Assembly: GCF_051401765.1 (NCBI RefSeq) | Contig: NW_027480432.1 | Coordinates: forward strand, 12,170,501-12,234,500 | Direction of reading: 5' to 3' | Length of the DNA stretch: 64,000 nucleotides | DNA from: Calliopsis andreniformis | Taxonomy: Eukaryota; Arthropoda; Insecta; Hymenoptera; Andrenidae | In this document: one piece after another, positions 51,001-63,000 of the stretch | How positions within the stretch are numbered: position 1 is the first letter of the stretch | Layout of the letters: the number at the start of each line of letters is the position of its first letter | Notes under the pieces: model-generated | Database searches by the model: none | Seen by the model: the letters and a program-made list of their open reading frames with translations, nothing else | Told to the model about the DNA's origin: nothing | Made by a program: the position numbers and the translations under genes

Positions 51001-54000
51001 TACGTTTGCCTTTTTGCTTCCGCTGTGTGCTTTAGTTATAACTGTCTCAAGTTCTGATTATGAATGGAAAAGTATTAGAACGTCACCTTTTAAAAGACGT
51101 ATTAAATATTAATTTTTTGATACTCGTACAGGGATCAGGAAACTGTAAATTCAGTCCTGCTCTGCCGCATCAAGCCTATACTTACAGACACGGTCTGTGT
51201 ATAGTGCGTGCATACGAACTTCAGGAATCGAGTGAGGCAAAAATGCTGATTTGCGAGTGAGCAGATGTTTTCCTCCAAACATTTGTGTACTATTCGTATT
51301 TTTATTACTTGTTTAGACTAAAATAAGTTTTAAGAAAATAATCAATCAGATACCTTTTACAGAATATTATCAATATCTTAATATCGAATTCAAATAAATT
51401 TTGCAAAATTATAATCTCCAAAATATATTATGATACAAAAAATATTATCTTGTATATTTTAAAAAGAATATATGTATACATTTATTTATTTATTTCTTAC
51501 AGAAATTAACGACATAGTTAAGTTGAACATTAAAATAGTTTTACATGTATGAAACATTGGTATATCACTCTTTTGAAACTGCATAGGTAGTATATATTGT
51601 ACTAGCATAGCTTATACATCGTGCCCACATGTGACGTCACGTATATGTTTTATCTTTGCTTCAGGGAAATTATCTGATGCCCGCGCCATGTTTATAAATG
51701 TATATGCTTTAAGCGTCCCGTTTGACCTGTCTATAATATCTCCCTAATGTCAAAAGTCTTAGGCTCACCAATGCGATATATTAGCCAGTTCGTAGGACAT
51801 TTTAAATTCTGAAGGAAAGTTCGAGTCGAACAAACAAAATCAAAAGATGAAATCAAAACCACCATTACTCAAACTGTGAGCTATAAAACAATGTTCTATC
51901 GACTACTTCTTTTTGTCATAATTTATATGACGAGTCTAGTATTAAACAGTTTGTGGTCAAGTTCTCGATGTACTGGTTGAAAACTGTTATAATTTCGATT
52001 TCAGTTCTTGCGACAGTTAAGAAGAACTTTTATTCTGAATAGCTGTTATGAGGAATCGAAATTTCGGACTATATCTGTTTCAGTTACGGTTCTACGTCAG
52101 TTCTCATATCAGTTCTATAACCGTTATACTTTCAGCTCTATATTGGTTCCAAAACAGTTATAGAACCGATTCTTGAACGATTTCATTACGGTAAATGAAA
52201 TCGTAATATGTCAAGGGTCACAATTCTAAATGTTGATTAATGTAACTACATGTACATAAGAATATTTTTTAGAAAATTATTGTAAAAAATAGATACATGT
52301 ATATACACGTATCAGCGCTGTCCAAACAAGAACTCGTGTGCTCTGTGCTTTACTCCCCTTTTCATTGTGAAGCAAACAACGCGACATGATACGGTATTTA
52401 CGTTAGTGTCTTTATGTGAAGAAAGCTCAAACACTATAAATGACATATGTTACAGTAACAAAAACCAAAAAGGCGGTTGGAAGGGAAGGAAGTGAGCTAA
52501 GAGCTCTGCTGCAGGACAGCGTTGATATGTGTATGTATATGTATCTATTTTTATAATAATTTTCTAAAAAATATACTTATGTACAGGGTATAAAAAAATG
52601 AATTGTCGTGGCTTTCAGGGGTGAATGTACACCTCTAGATTGGTAGAAATTTGCAAAAAAAACTCGTCCACAAAATTGTTTATAATATTAAACATTAATA
52701 TTAATTTTTTCATTGCGTAACTGTATTCAGATCGATTCGTAAAGAAAATGTTTCATTGGAATCATATGCCCCAAACGAACTGTTTAGTCAGGAAAAATTG
52801 TTAAAGATTTGGCATCGATTTGTCTGTGTACAGTCACACACAAAAACATGGACCTACTACTGTTCTGGTACATGGCAACATCTACCCTGAACGTGAGATC
52901 CAGGATAGTGGTGAGCGTATCCCACACTGAAGATCTAACAAGGTGCATTGACCTAATAAGTAATTCGTGTGACTTTTCTTTCTTTTCAATACATCCAATA
53001 TTATATGGCAAAATCAACAATCGTGAACTATAATATTATATGTAATTATATTTACTTACCTATTCTATGTTTAAATTTTATATCTCTTATTGTTTTAAGG
53101 CATGAAAGAAATCAACGGTCTCTTAGACGTACTTCCGATGGTGTTAAAACGATTCTGACCTGACTTGAGTTCTGTAAGGCCCATCGCAGCATTTGAATAT
53201 TTGTAAACGCAGATGTCCAGTTAAAGTCAATGTTACTTTCTCTATGGTCCTTCCCTTTTCTTAAGAATATCTCCCAAAGGACATGCAAAATTGGTAACGG
53301 GTTACTGTCAACTTTGGGTTCGAAATTTTCGGAAAATTAAGCAAAAAGCTCCAAAAGGTTAAAACCGTTTTAACAACAACACCGAAAACATGTCTAAGTG
53401 ACCGTTGGTTTCCTTGCAGTCTTACTTAAAGTTTTTAGTTTTTTGTCTATTAAATTAGTTTAAATCTACTTTATTAGTATTATATATGTATGTGTTGTAT
53501 ATATGTAACACAATATGACAGTTATTAATACTTAAACTACTGTTAAGATTGGTGCAGTGCTATCTGTTATTAATGTTTCAGTGCTTGATCGTTAACGTTT
53601 GACTATCAGTGTTATTTAGAAGATTTTTATTATTAGTGAATTTGTCGCTTTTGTGCTAGAGGGAAAGTATTCCAAAAATTAGGACAAAAGAACAGGAAAT
53701 AGAAGGTTTAAACATCGACTAGGTGAGTAAATATATTATAATTACATATAATATTGTAGTTCACGATTGTTGATTTTGCCATATTATATTGGAAGTATTG
53801 AAAAGAAAGAAAAGTTACTTAAATTAGACTTATTAGGTCAATGCACTTTGTTAAGCTTTCAGTGTTGGGGTATGCTCACTACTATGCTGGACCCCACGTT
53901 CAGGGTAGACGTTGAGTACCAAAGTAATGATAGGCCCATGCTCCTATGTGATCCCATGCCAAATCTTTAACAATTTTTTCTGACTAAACAGTTTGTTTGT

Positions 54001-57000
54001 GGCATATGATTCATTTCAAACATTTTTTCTGCTAAAAGTTCTAAATGCGATTACGTAATAAAAAAAATTAATATTATTTTTCGGACACGTAGATTCACTC
54101 CCTTCAGCCATGACTATTAATATTTTTACACCCTGTACATGTAGATTAATCGACATTTAGAGCCGTATCTTCTGACATGGTACGATTTCATTTACTGTAA
54201 TGAAATCGATGTGAGAATTGGTTCTATAACTGTTTTGGAATCGATATAGAACCGAAAAAGTAACAGTTATAGAACTGATAAGGGAGCTGACGTAGAAGCG
54301 TAACTAAAACAAATACACATAGTCCGAAATTTCGATTCTTTATAACAGTTATTTAGAATAAAAGTTCTTCATAACTGTTTCAGTTAATACATTTATGTAA
54401 CAGTTTGAAACAGTTATTTTTGGAACCGTTTCAAGCCTTGAGCCTTTCTGTGAGAAATTACACTATTCAAATTATGTGCGCCATGATAAAATTATGAATC
54501 TGATTAATTCTTTTTGATTCACTTTGAAGCTTCTTTTTTTAGCAGAAGAACTTTATTACATTGACTAGCTTTTAGAGTTTCAATTTAAAAACAATTTAGA
54601 GTTTATTATGGATTGTCTTGGCTATTTCAGAATATAAGATTTTCAATTACCGAAAATTGATAATCTGTTGACAAGTGCATTAAAGTAACAATAATTAATG
54701 TTCCTTCATCTTTTTTTTTAATTTTTTAAACAATTCGTCAACATAATTGTATTGAAACGACAAGACTTATTCTCAAATATTTAGTTTCGTCAAGAATGCT
54801 AATAATTATAACTATTTGGTGAAAAATGTGCGTTACGTGAGGTAAATTTATACGTTAATAAGTGTTTTCTGCGATTTTGACTTAATCAATATAACTAAAC
54901 AGTATAGTTTCTGCTCATTTCATGTCTCATGTTTCATTTCATGCACTGTTATAGTTGTTCCTGGGGGGGGGGTTCTCTAACATATTTTTTAAGTCTTTTT
55001 TGAATAATTTAGAACTTAACTACAATCGTATTGTACATTCCTATTTAAAACCCTAATGTTATAGTACCGTAGTTCAAGAATGGTACGAAACCTACTGTCC
55101 GGTGACGTCACGAGGTAAAACACGAACTTTTCGAATGGGGTGGGGATTGGCCCGATAACCAGTGATTGCTAAGAATCCACGTATCATTCGAAAAGTTCTC
55201 TCTCTACCTCGTGACGTCACCAGACAGCAGGTTTCATACCATCCCTGTCGTAGTTACTAGAGTTCTGCATCAGGCGGATATATCGCGGGTTCACTTGGCT
55301 GTTACCCTTTCGTATTTCAGTTCCGTCTGATCCAACTGTACCCACTATCGGATAAGTTGCGTAGGCGCTGCTTTTTATCTGTCAATAGCAACAACATATA
55401 TCCGTACATATATCCAACTCGCTCGCACTCGTGCATTTACTTTATTTATCGATCATTATTTTATGAATAAATATATTGGAATATAGTTACTGTCTCAAAA
55501 TAAAATTTTTTTTAACACACACGTTATTACCGATTTTAGTAACAAAGTAGATATTAAAGAAAATTAATGATGAAACAACAGAAAGATATTTTACTTAAAA
55601 AATGAATAAAGTAATGTGATTATTTTTCTGTTTTCTAATGTTTTAAAATATAACAATAGTACTAATCACATTGTCATACATATTTATGAAATTTCTATAA
55701 AAATGAATGTTAAATATTATTACTGTCAAATGAAGAATAAAAACAGTCAGTTGATGAAATAGTAACCATTTCAATAAAATTCAAAAAGGAGTAAAATAAC
55801 AATGAATGCATAGCAGTTCTTATATTTCTATAAAAGTACTCCTTTTCCTCGCAACTTATATAGACTATATTTTTAATGTACGCATATCGAATAACAAACA
55901 CATCATTTTATTTTTTCAAAATTCGACAGATGGAACTGACTGTAACTTACACCTCTGAGACTAAAAAATTCGCAAATGAAAATTTTCTTTTGTAATGCTT
56001 ATTATATTTAATTAACAGTTTTTATTTTCTTTTATTTTTGTTACTTGGTGTCTTTTTGTCATGTATACATAGCACATAAAATTATTTTGTGCAACATGTA
56101 GTTTTAGTTACATGTTATAAATCGTTATGTTTATTTTTATAACTATAATTTATTTATAGTATTTTAAGTTTTATTAATTTCCTACGCTAGATAACTATAA
56201 TGTACATACACTAAAAATGATAAATTGCGTAGATTTTACAGTCTATCCAACTCTTGGAGAAAACAGAACCGCGGATAGAACCTGTCCGATGCAGAACTCT
56301 GGTGGTTACTAACTACCTATCTTAATGAAAATGGTTCAGCTGACCCCAATCTTCTCTATACTTCGTTCACTGGGAGAACGCAGTTGTCGGTTGACGAGTT
56401 TTCGTACCCTTTGCGCAGTTCACGCCTACGCTCATTAGTTATTGGCTCTGTCACTCCCGAGCACATCCCTACTCATGAACCCCTTGTTGGGCCCTTGGAG
56501 GTCCTACCATTTCTAAAGAAAGTCACTTCTTCAAGTGTTAGCTCATAAACGGTGTGAAAGAAATTTTGAGCAAGCAAACGATATTCTTTTAGATTTTAGT
56601 TTTCTCCGAAAGTATTAATGCGGCTCTGTTAGCAAATAAAAATCTTCTTGAATATCGTCTCTGTCGACCGAAAACGTGCTGGTACTAGTCAGTATTCTTA
56701 CTGCGTTGCAATACCATAAACGACCCTAGATTTCCCGTGTCATAAACTACCTGGTCGCATTGAACATTTTGTAGGAAATCCAGGAAACAGTTCTACCGTT
56801 GCTGTTTCTTTATAATCAAATAAGCTGTGAATTCTTATACATTGATATCTCAATAAATATTGTTTCTTAATAGATAGAAACATTTGTTTCATTTGGACAC
56901 TAGGTATACAGAGTAGAAAGAAGCAAGGCGTGTCCTTTTAGGCTCTTGAATCCTTCACCAATCTCAGTGGAAAAGTCAGTCGGGGCAATGGAAGCCATCT

Positions 57001-60000
57001 GCGTGAAACGACTGCGTTCTCTCAGTGAACGCAGTATAGAACATTAGATATGTAATTATAATTGTCCTGAAATGATATCCGATAGGCTGATGAACTCTTA
57101 TTAATGATGACAGAAAGTATATCGTAAGTTTGTTAATAAGTATATAGCAACTCTTAATCTATTATTAAATTAAAATTTTTTTAACTTTGTCACGCGATCG
57201 AATTGAATGAAAAAGTGATACCACAATTGAAGCAGGATTAATAAAGAGCAGGTGATAAACTCTGAAAATGTTTAAGTTTTAAATAAAGTTGCGTCTCCAT
57301 TTGGAAATAAGTCGAGAAACTCGTTGTTAGATTGCCGTAAGGCCTTCATTTGTTTGGGACTAATGTCACAAAAATGTCACGCAATAATTCCACGATAGCC
57401 CTTCGACAGTTTCATGATAGTCACAGAACACACTGTGGCTATTTATTTCGTGCTTTGATTCCAGATATAGATTCACCGTTAGAAAACGTTGATAGAGATA
57501 CTTTTCAGAGAATTTTATAAAACTGGAACGGATAAATTAAACAGACTTCAGTGTATAACTCAATAGAATACTGTGATCCAATTCAACGAATCAGTAGATT
57601 GAAACCTAAACAAAGTCTCCACTCATCTGACAAGTGACTACATTTGAAGAAGTAGCAAATCTACAAAAAGATAACACTTTTCTAATCATGAATCATCGTT
57701 TGATTTCAAACTATTTTTAATAAAAATATATCGGTTTCTTTATATTGTGGAAATCTTTTTCCAAAATATGCATGCAATTTTCAGAATGTTTAGTATAATG
57801 AATTACAATAGTTCTTTATCTGATTGCTATGCTCATTGTTTGAAAGTTAGATTAGTTTTTACAAGAACCATCATTGAATAAATTAACATTGTAAATAAAT
57901 TACTTAATACTTATTTAATAAAAAAATGAATAATTATAATGAATAGATGTTTAATTAATTACCTTATTGTGATGAGAAACTGATCTTTCATGTTTTGTCA
58001 AGTGACCCTTGGTTCGGAAAGAAACTGCGCAACTTTCACATCTGAATGGTCTCTCAAAATAATGAATGTTGATATGCAACCTTAACTGACTAGGCTTGCT
58101 GAACACCTTGTTACAAATTCCGCAGACGCTTCTACCATCTTCAGTCACACTGTAACTACATTCGGTAGATTCAGTTCTTTCAACGAAAAGTATTTTGATA
58201 TTCGAAAGAAAAAGAAATAATAAATAAATTAAATGTTAAAATGGCGTTGTATTTATATTGCAGAATTGTTCAATGATCGTGAAATTAAGTAATAGTGAAA
58301 ATTTTCTTTCAAAGCATTTCAGTTTATTTTTGCCCTTACTGAAATTATGACTTATGAAACAATATTATGCTACTACAACCGAGAGCAACTCAACAGACAT
58401 AGCAAGATATTTGCTCTATTGTCTCCATGTCTCATTACTAACAATAAATAATTCTAAGTATTTCCCAGTGTTTCTCAGCTGAACTTTATTAATGTGATGT
58501 GAAAAACGTATATAAAACATATTCAAAATGACTAGAAGTAACTGACTAACTAATTCCTAAGGCTTAGGAATAAGTTCCTAAGGCTTAGTAATAAGTTAAT
58601 TAACTACGCGAAGAGGTCCCCTTGATGGGCCACTTGATTTATTGTAAGTGAATGTCTATTAAGATGCTCCCAAGTATAGTATTGTGATTATAATCTCTGC
58701 TGGATTATATATTTTATGCTAAATATATCAGTCTTACATGTATAGAAGTAAATATCTTACAAAAGATATTACTTATGGCTATTTTGATAGCGGCATGGCT
58801 GAGAGTTCTTTAACATACATATCTAGGGACAAGTCGCGTTACTTGTTCCCAGAAATGCCCCTGTATTCGCATATTTTGTTTTCAAAAGTCATGTGAATCT
58901 TATAGATGTGCGTATCATGTATCGTTGTGCTCAATGTGAATAAGATAAACATCCCAGTAGCCAACCACGTCCGGGTACTTGAACACTAACTCTAATTTTG
59001 TTTAATTTTACGTTTGAATTCTAACGTACCTAACGGAAAACAAAAAATATTGTATTATAAAATAGTATATTCAGCTACTGGGACGTAATTTAAATGTCAG
59101 AACATGGAATTTTAGATTGTCCACTTACTGGGACATATGACATCTTAAGCGTCCAGGTATTGAGACAGTCACCTTAGACTCCGATGCAGCTACGTGAGTA
59201 ATGAACATACGTGAATATTACTACGAAAGTAGCCTTAGTGATGAATTCAGCTACGTAAACAGCTTTATGACATACTAATTTGGGAAACAAAAAATATGCG
59301 ATGCTTAAAAATTTCTAATTTTTTACTCATTCGACATGTACCATAATCGACAAAAAACAAAGCTTCATCCAAATCGATGTCTGACAGTTAAATGATATCG
59401 ATGTTGTTAGTCAATATGGAACTAGAAGTAAAATATAAATACAAATTTTTAACTTTTAATCAATTTTTGCTTAATCAAATTTGACACATTTTTCCTTTAA
59501 CCTTTAACTATGAACATGGAGCCTGATGGATTCTACGTGATAAATTTTTATTATTGCTCTTATTTAAATGTGAAAGATTTTATAATGGAAGTGGGGAATA
59601 TAATGTAATATCTCGTTTTTACATTCTAATTAATACCATATTAATTTTATAATTATTTTATTAAAATAAAATATATTAATAGTATATTTTTATAATATAT
59701 CAAAATATATTAAAATGTATCAATAGATCATAATTAAAGTCTTTGTATCTTAAAATTGAGTGTCCATAGTTGAAGGTTAATAATAGAAGTCCATGTTTGG
59801 GTTTAATAATGTTTTATAAAAGAAAAGAATAGCTCTCGAATATCTTAATGATTGGATAATAATTAAATATCATGAATAGTATGTTATGGTTGTGTTTATA
59901 TTACTCACCTGACGTAATTAGGTGTAGGTCCACTAGAAGGCTGTAAAAATTCAGCTTGTGGTTTGGTACCTCCCGCTGTAGGCGAGGGTGACCTGAAACC

Positions 60001-63000
60001 TGGTCCTCCGACAACCATTTTCCGAGCAACCGTATGTTTAATGCTTTCTACCATGTTCTGTTTGGCCATTTCCGTATGCTTCACCTCAATTCGATCCACG
60101 TTTCTCACATCTACAGTTGGCCGTCTCGATACATCTTGTATCTTTGAGGCTTCGTGCATTGTTAATGACATTATTTCATAGTTAATACTTTGCTCCTGAG
60201 CTTGTGTATGTCTGTATTCTGACAGTAAAATTTCATTACTTGGAGGTCTGTTATCTCCATTAGTATGCCTCATTTCTATGTTACTCGAAGATACTACGTC
60301 TGGATTCGACCGTATGTCGTGGTTTGGAGGTTTGAATTCGCGACTTGGAGGTCTCAGTTCTGGCCTACACAATTTATAGTCTTGATTGGGAGGTCGTAAT
60401 TCTTGTAACTGACCTCTATAGTCTTGGTTGAGGGCTCGCATTTCTCTACTAGGCGGTCTCATATCCAAATTTCGAGGGCTTTGACTCTGCATTCGCAGAT
60501 CTGTTAATACATTTCTCATTTCATGACTGGTTGGTCGCATTTCTTGATTAACCACGTGACATTCTCGAGCTCTTTCCAATTCGTTCATTGTCCTCTTAGA
60601 ATTCAACACTATATTCTTATCATTGTCGTTGTTTAAGCGTGACATTGATAAAAGCCGGTTATTAGTGTCTATATTATAAGACTTTGGAGAATGACATTCA
60701 ACATTTTGCGGTGTACTCCTACTAGGGGATTCTGCGGAATAAGTGGCTCCTCTATCGGCGCAGTTATTACCTTTAACTATATCATACTCCATGCTCGTTT
60801 TAGAATTAACAGAATCTATTAATGTTGTATGCTCGAAATTCTCATTTTCAGACAATGTTCGATTTTCTTGCTCTTTATCTTTGTGAATCGACTCAATATC
60901 GAACGACAGACGTTCCATTGCAACATTATTTTGATAAATTTGTTCGCTAATATCCATTTTAACATCGTCTGTGTTGTGTTTTGATATATGTAAGATTCTG
61001 GAATCCATTACAGTTTGTTGTATCTTACTGTCGACATAAGTTACAGTAGAAATATTATTTGATTCTATGCTTCTTGATCTTGGAGATGGTTGCCTCGAAT
61101 AAATATTATCCCTTTCGTTCGGTTGCCTTTCCATTTTCGTATTTCCAACTCGATATTGTTGCTTAATTTTACTGTCCATAACGTGTCTTTCAGTGAGATA
61201 TGCTTGCAACATGTGACCTTCGGCATCTGGTTTCCATTCCCTTCCTTGTATCGGCAATCTTTCCATAGTTTGAACAATCGTTTGTAACAAGATTGGTTCC
61301 GAGACAGGTGTTAAAATGTCTGTTGGTTTAGCTCTTTGCAGTATGGGTGACGGCAACGATTGTACAGTGGATTTCGTTGTGAGGTCCATAGGCTGTGACA
61401 AGTTATTTCGAGAATCTGTATCGATCACTTCCACTTCTAGTTTAGAATTCTCCTTTTTCGAGGACTGAATCACAGTAGTCCTTGGTTCTTCCGGAACGTT
61501 TCGGCTTGATGGAAAATAATAACGATAGGATAAATCATTTCGAACAAGAGTGGTTCCTTGGGTACTGATATCTTGATTGACGAAACGGGTGTTGGTTATT
61601 GTAATCGACACACTCGAGGGTGGCGATGATACTGAGAAAGTTAGCGAGTAAGGATACGTTGTTGGTCTTCCAGAGGGTAACAGCCCTGGAAGAATATTTG
61701 TATTACGTTGTGAAAGGCTTAGCAAACTCTGAGCAGCTTCTTGTTCTTCACTTCCTGACTCTTCGCTCTCTTCTCCTTCGCTCTCTTCTTCTTCCTCTGA
61801 GGAATCTTCAGTGTTGTCACCTGCTGCTAGCCGAGCAATAGCTTCTTTATCAATGTTATCATCACAAACTGTTGTAGGTACAGGAAGGATGGCCAGTTCA
61901 ATACATTTTTTGTAGTGAGCTTTTGATTTCATATGTTTTGTAAGATTACCTTTGGTTTTGAAACTGCATAAATGAAAAAAGAAATAATTATATGTATTTG
62001 TCATACAAAGTTTGTATACAGATGCATATTGTACAGAGAATGAAAAAATCTGTAAAGAGTATTACAATTACTTACCTAAAAGCACAATGCTTACATGTGT
62101 ACGGTCTTACATCTGTATGTGTTCTGATATGTTTTTTTAACATTGATGGTTTCTTACAGCGAATACCACATTCATCGCAAACGTATCGACCTCGACCTTA
62201 CAAACCAGAAAAACAAATAAATAATAGGGTCCTGAAACTTCGTTGTTTCAGAACAAAATCAAAATAGATACAGGTATCTATACAGATGTTAAACAAAAAA
62301 TATTTGTATTAACATTCTCTACTGTGGTACATTACTAATTTCTAATAAATAGTAAAAACAGTATAACAATTGATGATCATTGTTTGAATGTGAAATCTAC
62401 AAATATATAATGCAAATTGAAATCTCATTTTCTCACCTCTTCCTCTAACATATGTGTAGTCTTCGTTACTTTCGAAGCCTCCCTCAAATATTTTAATTCT
62501 CTTCGCCTTCTCTTGCATGTCGCTGTCCATTTCACTATCCGCACTTGTGGGAGTAGTTGGTCGTTGCGAGGAATGCGTTAAAATATCATCTTGCTTTTTC
62601 CAGGCAGTAGTATAATTAAGCGGTCTATGTCTTGAATCGTAGTGAACCATATCAACATCAGACGGTGATTCTTTACATATTTTCCAATTTGAGTACATGG
62701 ATAAACCGTGTTGTTGTGTAACATACATAGGCTGCGGCCTGTTTAGGGTACAATAAAATACTCTGGTGGAACACTTCAGGCCTAAATATGTATAAGCATG
62801 TCCGTTCAAGTAAAGTTGTCCGTAAGATTTCTTCGGTCGTGGAGTTTCTGGGCTAATAAGTGGAAGCGTATTTGCCGTGGGAGTGATACCATGATGTTTT
62901 TTCGGCGTGAAAGTACCTGGTTTCAATGGTAACGAAGTAGGTCTCAAAAATTTATTCGAATTAATCTCCTCTGTTGTAACCTCGTTATTTTTTGGCGATT

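Noticed and set aside
52784..53970. Two similar open frames (about 70 codons) facing each other
   Set aside because: They are mirror copies within the arms of the foldback element, not a gene family; no transposase motif.
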